Below are positions 1 to 9,604 of a DNA stretch of 64,000 nucleotides, in pieces (the first letter of the stretch is position 1; the number at the start of each line of letters is the position of its first letter). Both the position numbers and the translations under genes were made by a program. The DNA comes from Isochrysis galbana. Taxonomy: Eukaryota > Haptophyta > Isochrysidales > Isochrysidaceae. A model generated the notes under the pieces. That model saw nothing but the letters and a program-made list of their open reading frames with translations, did no database searches and had not been told where the DNA came from. The DNA lies in contig CM030941.1 of NCBI GenBank assembly GCA_018136815.1, positions 3,278,001 to 3,342,000 of the forward strand, read 5' to 3'.

Positions 1-188
1 ACGAACAACCCTGAGTAGCAACCAAGGGGAAGAAACACCAAAGGGGCCAAGGGCTTGCATGTAACTTGCATCAAGGGGAAAGATTCCCTCACCTAAGAAA
101 CGAACCTACACCGATCTCCAAGGGGCCCTGATGGGACAACAGGTACAAGGTCAACAGGTTTCGGGGGCCTCTTCCTATTAAGAGGCAA

Positions 189-206
189 CTATCAGTAAAC
201 TGATAG
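189..206. promoter_or_regulatory. Palindrome at LINE 5' terminus
   Basis: CTATCAGTAAACTGATAG has 8-bp arms around AA and sits 4 nt before the start codon. The same palindrome is at 17886-17903 at the 5' end of the other copy. A hairpin in the 5' UTR or a binding site is possible; function is inferred only from position and conservation. Confidence 0.6.
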
Positions 207-210
207 GGTC

Positions 211-867
211 ATGGAGCGCGCGCCGCCGCCCGCTCTCGCTGCCGCCCCCAGGGTGAAACTGATACCGGACACGACCGAGACGCTAATAGAGGGCAGATGC
301 CTGCGAGCTAGATGCGTGATAGATTCTAAAGAACTGGAAATAATATCCGTATACTTAAGCGCCATACCTAGCATAAGAACCACCCAGATAGATACATTAA
401 AAGCGATCCCGCTAGGTAGAGAACGCGACACCCTTGTGGGAGGCGACTTTAACTGCGTAGAGAACGTGGAAACGGACACAAGGAAAGCGGAGGATAGAGA
501 AGGATACGGAAACGCCCACGGCCCCAAACTAAGGTCCGCGATGAACGCGCTGGGGCTAATCGACGCATACACCCTAGTCAACGGAAACACGAGAGGAGGT
601 TTTACCAGACTCTCGGGGACTATCCATACGAGGATAGACAGAATATACACACCCATCACGTGCTCCAATATTAACTGGCAAACCATCGGCCCGCACCCGG
701 CGCTCTTTACAGGAAAGGGCGCCTCAGACCACCTCCCAGTAGTGGGCACATTCGAAGTCGTCGGGTATAAAACGGGGCGCACGTACGACGTGCGGATGAA
801 CAGCGAACTGTTCGACTCGGAAGAGGCCCGAAGGGTTGTACCACGGACGGAAAGCGTAGACGCCTAA
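211..867 (+). pseudogene. LINE endonuclease fragment fused to ORF1 N-terminus
   Basis: Residues 1-12 are the start of the LINE ORF1 protein (MERAPPPALAAA), joined in frame to the middle of an APE-type endonuclease (endonuclease/exonuclease/phosphatase fold). Visible motifs are GGDFNC and, near the C-terminus, SDHLPV with the catalytic Asp-His pair. The N-terminal part of the nuclease, with the first metal ligands, is missing, so it should be inactive. The last ~15 codons (after SEEARR) read the following C-terminal region out of frame. The fusion shows a deletion from ORF1 into the endonuclease. Confidence 0.75.
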
Positions 868-1568
868 CGGGGCCCGAGAATTGGAAACGGCGGCTACCGA
901 CACCCGACAACACGTGGGAGCACCTAGCCACAATATATACATCCCCGATGATGACGGCGAGAGATACACACCTCCACTTCAAGCACCTAACCCACAGAAG
1001 GATAGGCACATACAACCGGTTCGCGGATAGGGACAAAACCTGCCGCATGTGCAAAGCGTCTAACGAATCTTCCACCCACTTGGGAGAATGCCCGAGGGTA
1101 GTCAAGATTTTCGAAACGCTCGACAAACTGGCAAGGTACACCCCCCGAAGTGGTAGAAGCAGGGAAGAGGTAATCATAGACAACCTTTTCATGCACCCCC
1201 GGGGGGAAACACCGCGATCGCTCACCATACTCTACACTCTAGCGTGGAGATATATTTTGACGGACTTTTACAGGATACACTACGATGGCATTGAATTCTC
1301 GGAGGAATCAGTGTTGATAAGAACGATAGATAGATACACGACGCTAAGCAAGGCACTACTTTTTGCGAGTACAGCAGACTCGGCTAGGACCGCCCAAGCA
1401 GGCATGGGCAGACAGCCGAAGAAAAGGATCGACATGAACGATGTATACCCTATATTCACACTAGGTGCAAGAGGTAAGCTAGAACCAAGTCTAGAGTTAC
1501 AAGCCCTGACCACCAAGTTGGGGGTGGCATATATAACTGCCGAGAGACCCGAACCAGAACAAGACTAA
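840..1568 (+). pseudogene. LINE ORF2 C-terminal zinc-knuckle region (copy 1)
   Basis: The frame is open from about 840 and has an internal ATG at 948. The product matches the C-terminal proteins of the copies at 15.7 and 25.4 kb: a TARDTHLHFKH block, a zinc knuckle CX2CX8HX3C (CRMCKASNESSTHLGEC), then LAWRYILTDFYRIHY. In LINEs a knuckle after the reverse transcriptase binds nucleic acid. It lies in another frame from the endonuclease, so this copy cannot make an intact ORF2. Confidence 0.8.
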
Positions 1569-1893
1569 GACGTGATACACCTCGACGGGACATAAATCCA
1601 CCGAAACGCGATAGCGGCCAGCGAGGGCGAGAAAGAGACGAGCGCGCCCGCGACCCGACAGACACACAACGACAACTAACCAATAACAGGCCTGCCCGGA
1701 ACCCGCGCTCTGAACCAGGCTCGTGGTAGCGCACCCGAGCCGAACCCCGGATACCGAAGACAAAGGAATGAAGGGGAGAAGGGGAGGAGGTGGAGGAAAG
1801 GGAAATTAAGGGCGGTGGTGTCAGGGATGGGGAAGTACCCTAGGTTAGTAGGTGTGTAGCCCAGAATCTTCAGATGTTTTTTTTTTTTTTTTT

Positions 1894-1993
1894 NNNNNNN
1901 NNNNNNNNNNNNNNNNNNNNNNNNNNNNNNNNNNNNNNNNNNNNNNNNNNNNNNNNNNNNNNNNNNNNNNNNNNNNNNNNNNNNNNNNNNNNN
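1894..1993. other. Assembly gap (100 N)
   Basis: Exactly 100 N, a conventional placeholder for a gap of unknown size. It starts inside the oligo-T tail of the LINE, which probably caused the contig break. Confidence 0.95.
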
Positions 1994-2071
1994 ATGCCCG
2001 ACACTCGCCGGCTGATGGGGCGCTCATTTCCATCCAGCTGTTGCACGTGCCACTGTCACGCAACACATCTG

Positions 2072-2632
2072 TCACAAGTAGCCTTGACGCTCGAGGACGC
2101 GCAGCCCATACATCAGGAACAGCGTCATAGCAACGTCGGTAAGCGCGTCGCCACTCTTGAAGGACCCATCACCAGCATTCCATCCGGCCGCAAACTTGAG
2201 CGCCTGCGCCGCCGGCGCTGCGAGCGCCCACGTCAGAAGGATCCTGGGCGGATCGTACCTCGCCCCGTCCTTCTCGAGCACTCCCGTCAATAGCGCCGCG
2301 AGTACCCATGTGGCTGCGAGGGCGGACGCGCCACCCAGCGCTGAGGAGAGCGCTGGAAGATCGAAGCCCAGCTGGTCGAGCCGCTTCCACGGCAGCCCGC
2401 TCACCTGGTAGCGGTAGGCAGCCGAGCGGAAGACGGTCGACCATCCATAGTACCACAGCAGCACCGTTGCGTCTGGCTCAAGGCCTGCAGGTGGCTGCCA
2501 GCCGCGCAGCGGATCAGAGAACGCGGAAGCCAGCGAGCGTGCTGGTGCGCCGCGTGGCCAGAGGGGCTGGCGTGGTGCCCAGCCCGCACAGCCGCCGAGG
2601 GTCATGCAGAGAAGTAGTGCGATGCGGCCCAT
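2072..2632 (-). CDS. Predicted plastid-targeted membrane protein, unknown function
   Basis: A 186-aa single-exon gene. Residues 1-17 form a hydrophobic signal peptide (MGRIALLLCMTLGGCAG) followed at once by WAPRQP and an Arg/Pro-rich stretch. A small residue then an aromatic residue at the cleavage site is the known mark of bipartite plastid leaders in algae with secondary red plastids, so plastid import is inferred. The mature part has hydrophobic segments around residues 93-115 and 130-145 and a possible amphipathic stretch at 165-180. I do not recognise the family. The ATG at 2632 is chosen because the signal peptide starts there and only a CT-rich leader precedes it. Confidence 0.7.
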   Translation of the reverse strand: MGRIALLLCMTLGGCAGWAPRQPLWPRGAPARSLASAFSDPLRGWQPPAGLEPDATVLLWYYGWSTVFRSAAYRYQVSGLPWKRLDQLGFDLPALSSALGGASALAATWVLAALLTGVLEKDGARYDPPRILLTWALAAPAAQALKFAAGWNAGDGSFKSGDALTDVAMTLFLMYGLRVLERQGYL

Positions 2633-2635
2633 CGA

Positions 2636-2805
2636 GGAGAGGGAGGGAGAGGAAGGGAAAGACAGGGGAGGGAGAGGGAGAGGGAGGAGAAGGGGAGAAG
2701 GGGTAAAGGGGGAGAGGGGAAGGGGAAGAGGACGGGGGAGAGGGGAAGGGGGAAGGGGGAGAGGGGGAGAGGGGGAGGGAGGAGGAGTGGGAGTGGTGGC
2801 GTTAG
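2636..2805 (-). repeat. Polypyrimidine leader of the membrane protein gene
   Basis: Almost pure purine on the given strand, so CT-rich on the sense strand of the gene ending at 2632. Similar tracts stand directly before the starts at 7144, 22232, 23857 and 50315, which suggests a 5' UTR or core-promoter element. The rest up to 3065 shows nothing I can identify. Confidence 0.5.
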
Positions 2806-3229
2806 AATGTTCTCCATAGTTCCGTAGAGGAGGAGTAAGAGAGTAAGATTAAAGTACTATCTTATACACTAGAGTGTAGTAGGAAGTAATTTGGATTTGG
2901 AAACCGACCGATCTCTTCTTCTCGTCCGTTGTCGTTGGCGGGTCGCTAGCCCATGCGCTACAACTCTGTCCGTTTTCGCTCTTGCCGTGGAGGCTGGAGC
3001 CTCGTGCGCGTGCCCTTCAACCTTCAACTTCCCCGAGCCCCGAGCCCCCATGGCCCATGGCCCATGGTAGCCCGGTCACTCACTCATTTTAACCAGTATT
3101 TCCCACCTCCCCTGGGTGTCCAAGGCTTCCGCAGGGTCCCCCCCTACCTGCCCCAGCAACTCCCTCCCCCCTCCGAATAAAAAATAATTACAACTGGGAA
3201 TATCGGCGGCTGCACTGAGCCGCGGGCCG

Positions 3230-4583
3230 ATGCCGCACGCCGACGCAGGTGAAGACGCAGGTGAAGATGTCCCAGCAGGCCCTGCCGAGACCCCGGCAGA
3301 GCCCGGGGGCGGGCGGGCGGGTCATCTGAGCGCCCCGGCTTGCATTAATGGTCATGTCTCGGGCCTAGGCTCCTTCAGACGGCGAAGGGGTAGCGTTGCG
3401 CACTCCCGGGGTTGCTGGAGTGCTGCAGCGGCAAACTGCGAGGATGCTGCTGAGGCCGTAGAGGTCGCCAGTCGAGCGCCCGAAGTCAGTGGTGTTGCAG
3501 ATTTGGCAACCAATGGTGAGTCAGGCGCTCTCCGGCTGGGCTCCTTCAGAAGGCGAAGGCTTAGCGTCACGCATTCCCAGTGTTGCGGGAGTGGTGCAGC
3601 TTGCGAGAGTGCTGCAGCGACGAACGGCCCGGATGCTGCCGGGGCAGCAGAGGTGGCCCTTTGCACGCCCGACTTCAGCACTGGGAGAGGTTTGCAGCGT
3701 GCAGTACGAAGAAGCGCACGAACAAATGAAGGTAGCCAACGATGAATTCTTGGTAGCATGTTTGAAGGACGAGGGAGAGCTGGGCGGCATCACCAAGGCT
3801 CTGAATATTGACTGTCACACAATCCAACTCCCACTGGACGACGATGGTGCCTTTCGCAGGGCTGCGCTGCAGGCACTCGTGCACACCGTCGGGGCCGTCT
3901 GCATGCTGCACGATGGGTCGCTGCAGATGAAGACGGACGGGCTTGGGTTCACCCTCCGTGGCGGCTGGGGCGCGCCCTACACACACGTCAATGCGCCCAT
4001 CTTCGAAGGCTGGAAGCAGAAGGGATGTGTGCTGACGCTCAACGCTGCAGCACTCTCCTTGATCAACCACAACACCGCCACATGCGAGCCCTTCATAAGC
4101 CTTACCGTCATGAACAAGTCCATCATAAGGCGTCTCTCTTTCGCTGGATTTCGCCACATGGAGTCGACGGTGCAGGACAGCACGTGCCTGCAGCTCATCT
4201 TCGTTGACTTCCTCTTCAAGTACGACCTGCACTCCCACTTCACATACCACCAAGATCTTCGGCACGGAAAGTCGGCGGTCTTCACGGCAGTTGTTAAGCT
4301 TACAGCAGATGAAAGCAGCCTTCACGTCGCCGGCGCTGCAGCGCCCGCTGTTTTCAAGGAGATTGGTGACGCCCATGTGCTACTGTCTCGCATGTACCAC
4401 AGGTCTGGCGCAAGCACTGCTCGCACAGTGCTAGCTGTCTTCTTCTACAAGATCGGCAGGGAGCGCACGCGTCTGGAATCAGCCGGAGTCGAGACGGACG
4501 AACAGCACGAGGAAACGCAGCAGGGTGAAATAGCGGAGGGAGCATGTTCGAGCGACAGCGACAACAACGTGCCCAGCCTCTGA
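3230..4583 (+). CDS. Cargo gene of TIR element; possible 2OG-Fe(II) oxygenase-like fold
   Basis: Two frames look coding. The first (from the ATG at 3230) is rich in Ala/Gly and Arg and has a 57-residue repeat starting LGSFRRRR. The second, ending at 4583, contains a globular region of ~290 residues. A donor GTGAGT at 3516 and an acceptor CAG ending at 3678 join the frames in phase, giving about 396 aa with exons 3230-3515 and 3679-4583; this splice is inferred. The globular part has HQD and, about 60 residues later, YHRSG, spaced like the HxD...H iron ligands of 2-oxoglutarate dioxygenases, but I cannot confirm the family. An intronless start at the ATG at 3489 is the alternative. Confidence 0.5.
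3368..3709. repeat. Tandem 171-bp repeat inside the cargo gene
   Basis: The unit starting GGCTCCTTCAGA at 3368 recurs diverged at 3539, a period of 171 bp or 57 codons. The proposed intron lies in the second unit, so one copy would be mostly coding and the other mostly intron. Confidence 0.7.
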
Positions 4584-5236
4584 AAATGGGCCCCCCGCTG
4601 GCTTCATGTGTTCAGCGCGGGGCTGTTGTGTTGCTGCTGCACTTCCGCTGCTGCGCTTCCCATGTCCGCATAAGTGAATGAATCAGCTTGAGGATCTTGT
4701 ATTGAATAGAACGGGTGTGTGCGCGCGGGATTTGATGTGCGCGCGCGGGCTCCGCAGCTGTATGTGGCGTCGATGCCGCAGTTGGAGTGAAGGAGTGTGC
4801 GTGCAGTGCAGGTGCCTGCTTATTTTTTCCGATAACATGGGTGGTGTGCCCCACCACTTGATCAATTTTGGCTCTCAACTTGCAATCCCACGCGAGCACG
4901 ATCAACAGCCACCTTGGCGGGCTACTGGCCGCCCAGCGCGCCCCGTTCACCGTGTCTTCACCTGCACCTGCAGTTCCTGCACTCTCACCTTCACCTGCAC
5001 CTTCACTGAAGAAAAAACTTCGGACCAGCACCTTCCCAGTTGGAAAAATTTTTTATTTCCGAACAACCCCCTCCCGCCCCACGAAGGGCAATGGCGTCGG
5101 AGAGGGACCCCCCTCCCTTCCCCCGCGCCCCGCGCCCCGCGCGTGGCGGGCTATTTTGGGAGATTCAGGCGGGCGCTCACGGGAGAGAATCGGAATGGTG
5201 AATGTGGGGCGCATCACTATTAGAAACGCGGAGCCA

Positions 5237-5519
5237 AGACCTCTTGCAGGCGGCGAGAGGCCTGGACATACGGAGCATCACCTAGGGTAGCTAAATCTTC
5301 TATTAGGAGCCATAGCGGGAATCAACAAAGATCTTATGTTATATAAATGAGGATAATCTGATTCGAAAACTAGATCAAGGTACGAGCCACAGTCTCCCAC
5401 CCCCTTCTCTCCAACTCCTGGCCGAAGCAGAGCGCGCGGCCTCGCTGGAACCGGCTTCTCCGCCAAAGAGAGAACTGGGGAAGGGGGAAGGGGTTGTTAG
5501 GGGTTAAGGTTGGGTAGTA
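5237..5519 (+). mobile_element. 5'-truncated LINE fragment
   Basis: It starts with the last codons of the LINE C-terminal protein (LLQAARGLDIRSIT, stop) and runs through a 3' UTR matching the reverse complement of about 25220-25480, up to GGGTTAAGGTTGGGTAGTAGGG. The terminal ~70 bp with the oligo-T tail are missing. It abuts the end of the dispersed repeat. Confidence 0.75.
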
Positions 5520-7143
5520 GGGGGGCAGCAGCAGACGGAGCCCTTCTTCTTCTCGGGGTTCACGTTCACGTAGCTCGACTCGGTGGTCGAGCGAGCGATG
5601 CCCTCGGTGTGAAACCCGTGTGAAGCCCCGGTTAAAGAGTTAAAGACCTTCTGTATCTGCCCCTCCACCTTCTTCTATCTCTCTTCCCCCCTTCCTTCTC
5701 TCCCTCCTCTTCTTTTACACTAACTACACTCCTTCTTTCTCCCTTCTTCTCCCCCGCTTTCTCCATCCTCTGCGGCTTCTTCTGGAGAAACCCTCCCTCT
5801 CTGTGTGTCACGGCAAAAAAAAATGCCGAGGATGAGCTCCTCCTCTCCTCCTCTCCTCCTCTCTCACCACCAGCAGCACAGAGACACCCCTTCGTCTAAG
5901 TGAAAAGACTCCACGGATAGATGAATGTTGGACCATCGACGTTCGCTTCTAATCTTCCCCCCCCCTCTCTCTCTTTCTCTCTCCGTAATCACGCGCCGTC
6001 ATCTCTCTGCCGGAAGACGAAGAGAGCGGCGGCGGCGGGGGAGCGGCCCGCGAGTAGGAGAGAGAGGGGGGGGGGGAGGGGGAGAGTAGAGGGATAAGAG
6101 GGGAGAGAGAGAGAAGAGAGAGAGAGGGGGGGGGAGGGGGAGAGTAGAGGGATAAGCGGGGAGAGAGAGAGGAGAGAGAGGGAGGGAGAGGGGAGAGAGA
6201 GAGCAGAGAGAGAGAGAGAGAGGTAGGAAGATGGTAGTGTACGAGAGGAAAGAAGAGAGAGCGAAAGGGACGGCACACGAGCAAACCATTCTTCTGGGGA
6301 AGGAACGGGAAGAGGAGGGAAGAGATACGAGAGAAGAGAGGAGAGAAGAGAGGAGAGAGAAGAGAGGAGAGAAGTGAGGACGCCACACTCCAAGATGTGG
6401 CACTCTCTGCGCTCTCTCTCTCTCTCTCTCTTTCTCTCCCTTCCCCCCCCCCCCCCCTCTTTCCAGGGGACACGCGCTAGCTAAAGAAGATTGCCCCCCC
6501 CCTTCCATCCCTTGCTCTCTCCATCTCTTTCTCTTGCCCCTCTCTCTCTTCTCTCTCTCTCTACATTACCCCCCTCCCAGAGACTCGACTTCTCTATTTC
6601 CCCCCTCAACTACTCTCTCGTCCCCCCCACCCCGCTCTCACTTCGTTTCCCTCGAGAGAGTCTCATGTTCCCAACCCCCCACCTCATGAGAGAGCCCCCA
6701 GGATGAGAGAGAAGGCGCGCTTGTGCTCGCCTCCCCCGCGCCACAACTCTGTCTCTCCCTCTCTTTCTTCTCTCTCCTTCCCCCCCTCTCCTCTCTCTCT
6801 TCCCCTGCCCACCCCCCTTCCTGCTCTGCTGCGCCCCCCCCCTCCCCCCCCCCCCCCGCTCTCTCTCTCTCTCTCTCTCTCCCCCCATCTATCTTCTCTC
6901 TCTCTCCCTCCCCTTTTCCTTTCCGCTCTCTCTCCCTCCTCCCGTTTCCTTCCCGCTCCCTCTCTCCCTCTCTCCCGTCTCCCTGAGCTTCTACTTTCAG
7001 CGGCCGCAATCCCACTATTCTCTCCCTCCTCCCCTTCCCTCTCTCTCTCTCTCTTCTCACGAGCGAGAGAGACAGAGAAGAGAGGAAGAGAGCGAGAGAG
7101 AGAGCGAGAGGGAGGAAGAGACCGAGAGCTCTCTCTTCCTCCG
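5520..7143. repeat. CT- and GA-rich low-complexity region
   Basis: No gene recognised in 5520-5950. From 5950 the sequence is simple: GA-rich on the given strand at about 6055-6370 and CT-rich at 6400-7135. Long open frames here encode only Ser/Leu/Pro or Arg/Glu repeats and are artefacts. The final CT-rich part is the leader of the gene at 7144. Confidence 0.7.
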
Positions 7144-8928
7144 ATGAGCCACCTGCCTCCTCCCTCGGCCAAGCGACGCGCGGTCGCTCGCCGCCGCACC
7201 CCCGCTGCCACCACCGCGGCCGAGGCTTCCTCCTGTGACCGTGCGTGGGCAGAGGAGGCCCTGCCCTCTCACCAAGCAGAGGGAGAGGATGAGGTAGGCT
7301 ACCTCTGGGGGATGAACATTGTCACAGGAGAGCTGAGGGATCAGCTCCCAGGCGATGACGACGAGAAGCGGAAGGAGGGACTCGTCCAGTTCTCTTACGG
7401 CACGTATGAGGGCGTCCAGCTCTCCCACTCGGAGGTGGCCAAGCTGAAGGCGGAGGAGAGAGCAAGCCTCATCGCGTCGAGGAAGCTCGTGCTCGTGCTC
7501 GACCTGGACCACACGCTGCTCAACTCCGCCATGCTGCATGAGCTCTCGATTGAACAGGCCGATGCAGTCGCCGCGGCCGCGGGCGTTCCGAAGTGGACCG
7601 TGCCGCCTGAAGCGCCACCTGTGAGCGCCGCTGCCGCTGCCGCCTCCCTCGTGCACGATGACGACCTGATTGAGGAGGAGGAGGAGGAGGAGGAGGAGGC
7701 GACATGCGGCAAGGAAGCAGACGGTCAGGACGGGGAGCCCGCGCTCGCCCCCGCCTCTGCGCCCATTCCCGCCCTCGCCCCTGCCGGTGACCCCGCATCC
7801 GCGCCTGCGTCCGCACCTGCACCAGCGCGCGCGCCCGCCGCAGAGGCCGGCGGCAGCGCCGCTGCCAACACGCTGCTGCTGGCGGGCGCGGAGCGAGCGG
7901 AGGGGTTGCACTGGCTGCCACAGCTCGGGCTGTGGACCAAGCTTCGGCCGGGTCTTCACGAGTTTCTTCACGCGATTGTGGAAAAGTTCGAGCTCTACGT
8001 GTACACGATGGGTGCGCGCAAGTACGCCGCCGCGGTGGTCGAGCTGCTTGACCCAGATGGTAGCGCAGGGCTGCGCGGGCACGACCGCGTCATAGCGAGC
8101 GAAGACTCGACGTCGAGGCGGCTCAAGGGGCTCGACGTGGTGCTCGGCGCCGAGGAAACCACGGTGAGCGCACGCTCCGTCCCCGCCCAGCCCCGCCGCA
8201 CGCACGTCCTGACTCAACTCCTCCCGTCCAACTCCCCTTCTCTGCCCTTGCGCGTCCAGCTCATCGTGGACGACTCGGCGGCGGTCTGGCCCGAGCATGC
8301 GCCGCAGCTCCTGGTGCCCCGACGCTACCACTACTTTGACTCTTCCGCCGCCCGAGACGCCGCGTTCGGCGCATCGCCCCGCGGGCTCCTCGCTCGCGGC
8401 ACCGACGAGCCCGCCAATCTCACTGACGTCGGGTCGCAACTTGGCGCCCTCCTCAGCGCGCTCAAGCGCATCCACGCGCACTACTTTGACAGCCTTGACG
8501 CGGCGACGATGGCCGCCGCCGCGGTAAGCTGCCCGCCACCTCCGCCGCCCCACGTCAGGGCATCGGTGGTTGAAGTGCGGCGGCAGATCCTAGCAGGGGT
8601 ACGCCTGCTCTTCACACGCGTCATTCCGCTCGAGGAAAAGCGGCCCGAACGCCACTTCGCTTGGCGTCTCGCGCTCGAGCTTGGCGCGAGCATCGCTACA
8701 AGCATCGAGGCGGATGTCACCCACGTCATCGCCGGCGCGGCTCGCACCGACAAGGCTCAATGGGCGGAACGGCACAGTCGGAAGATCGTATCGCTCGAAT
8801 GGCTCACCTCTTGTGGCTACCACTGGCGCCGGCTTGACGAGGCGGACTTCCCCGTGAACGATGAGACGGTCAGCGCGGCTGCTTGCGCCCGGCCAAGCGA
8901 TACGCTGCCGCCGCCCGCCATCAGCTGA
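7144..8928 (+). CDS. RNA polymerase II CTD phosphatase, FCP1/CPL type
   Basis: Predicted to remove phosphate from Ser residues of the RNA polymerase II CTD in the nucleus. An N-terminal CPL-like stretch leads to the FCPH catalytic motif LVLDLDHTLL (DxDxT at 7501-7515). After an acidic/Ala-Pro insert the domain resumes with LWTKLRPGLHEFL, VYTMGARKYA and LIVDDSAAVW. The C-terminal ~110 residues are a BRCT domain (ILAGVRLLFTRVIP ... VTHVIAG ... IVSLEWL). A 96-nt intron at 8164-8259 (GTGAGC...CCAG) fits: removing it joins GAEETT to LIVDDSAAVW as in the family and keeps the frame, leaving 562 aa. The ATG at 7144 is chosen because upstream codons are translated CT repeat. Confidence 0.9.
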   Translation: MSHLPPPSAKRRAVARRRTPAATTAAEASSCDRAWAEEALPSHQAEGEDEVGYLWGMNIVTGELRDQLPGDDDEKRKEGLVQFSYGTYEGVQLSHSEVAKLKAEERASLIASRKLVLVLDLDHTLLNSAMLHELSIEQADAVAAAAGVPKWTVPPEAPPVSAAAAAASLVHDDDLIEEEEEEEEEATCGKEADGQDGEPALAPASAPIPALAPAGDPASAPASAPAPARAPAAEAGGSAAANTLLLAGAERAEGLHWLPQLGLWTKLRPGLHEFLHAIVEKFELYVYTMGARKYAAAVVELLDPDGSAGLRGHDRVIASEDSTSRRLKGLDVVLGAEETTVSARSVPAQPRRTHVLTQLLPSNSPSLPLRVQLIVDDSAAVWPEHAPQLLVPRRYHYFDSSAARDAAFGASPRGLLARGTDEPANLTDVGSQLGALLSALKRIHAHYFDSLDAATMAAAAVSCPPPPPPHVRASVVEVRRQILAGVRLLFTRVIPLEEKRPERHFAWRLALELGASIATSIEADVTHVIAGAARTDKAQWAERHSRKIVSLEWLTSCGYHWRRLDEADFPVNDETVSAAACARPSDTLPPPAIS

Positions 8929-9604
8929 ATTTCGGTCTCGGCCGGTGGCCCTGACAAAATGTGCTGCGAGAGGCACACGCGATGCGCCGTTACTTGCCTG
9001 CCTCCTCCTGCCGCACCACGTCACTTCCCACCGACTCTCCACACCGCCATCATACCTGTGCTTCAATCTGCGTGTAGTCGACCGCTAGACCGCGGCATCT
9101 CGCCATTCTCAGGCTCACGTGACGTTCTGATCGCATGCACCATCACACAAAATGCATGTCGTACACGATGCATTCCGCCATCCTTACTCGCACATGCCAC
9201 ACGCATGTGCAAGTGCCACTCTCAATCGTCTCTTTCTTTGTGGCTCGTAAGAGGTTTATGAGCGTGTCCGTGTGTGTGGCTGGCGTGTGCGTGCCGCCGG
9301 CGCGCGTCTTCAGTCCGCGTGGCGCTTGCTCCATCATCACTGGACCGGTTGCGATGCACTCTGCCATATTTGCCCGCTTGCGCGCCGTGCGGATGGTTCC
9401 CGTGGGTCCTCGCCGGTGCGATGACAGTGGCGATGGCTGTCAACATGGAGTCGTGGGTCAGCACAACGTCACCCATACTCTTCGTATTCGGCAGCAGCCC
9501 CGGCGCGCGCTGCGGGTGCGCTTGGGCCCCCTAGTACGCCTTCACCCGCGCCCGCCGGCATTTGATCCGCCGGCACACCCGCCAGCCGCTATCATGCACT
9601 AGCG
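8929..9604. other. No gene seen
   Basis: Downstream region of the phosphatase gene. Both strands contain only short overlapping frames without recognisable domains. Confidence 0.5.

Larger units (their letters stand above)
186..1893 (+). mobile_element. Internally deleted LINE (copy 1)
   Basis: Non-LTR retrotransposon. Its first ~60 bp match the 5' end of the TSD-bounded element at 15.4-17.9 kb, including the palindrome at 189-206 and the ATG at 211. It keeps part of an endonuclease (211-830) and the C-terminal zinc-knuckle region (about 840-1568), but ORF1 and the whole reverse transcriptase are absent. The 3' UTR ends with a block ending in AGATG and then at least 15 T before the gap, as in the other copies. 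The 3' target duplication would lie in the gap. Confidence 0.85.
3176..5057. mobile_element. TIR-bounded DNA element carrying one gene
   Basis: An 1882-bp element. Positions 3176-3200 and the reverse complement of 5033-5057 match at 22 of 25 bases, forming terminal inverted repeats that begin AATAAAAAAT. TCCG is duplicated at 3172-3175 and 5058-5061, and removing the element plus one TCCG restores the dispersed repeat. The only gene inside is at 3230-4583 and resembles no transposase I know, so the element may be non-autonomous with captured cargo, or belong to an unfamiliar superfamily. Confidence 0.8.
3066..5236 (-). repeat. Short dispersed repeat, split by the TIR element
   Basis: The halves 3066-3175 and 5058-5236 together match the uninterrupted copy at 63074-63340 (~265 bp; opposite orientation). 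One end carries GTCACTCACTCATTTTAACC, the other TTTCTAAnAGTGATGCGCC. No TIRs or coding capacity are seen. It has been interrupted exactly at TCCG by the element at 3176-5057. Confidence 0.75.

Noticed and set aside
5949..7140. Long Ser/Leu/Pro and Arg/Glu open frames on both strands (also at 12.0, 22.4, 23.3 and 58.2 kb)
   Set aside because: They are translations of (CT)n/(GA)n tracts, present in all frames, with no domain.
8524..8558. Second intron in the CTD phosphatase gene (GTAAGC...GTCAG)
   Set aside because: It would be 35 nt, shift the frame and remove the conserved lead-in to the BRCT domain.
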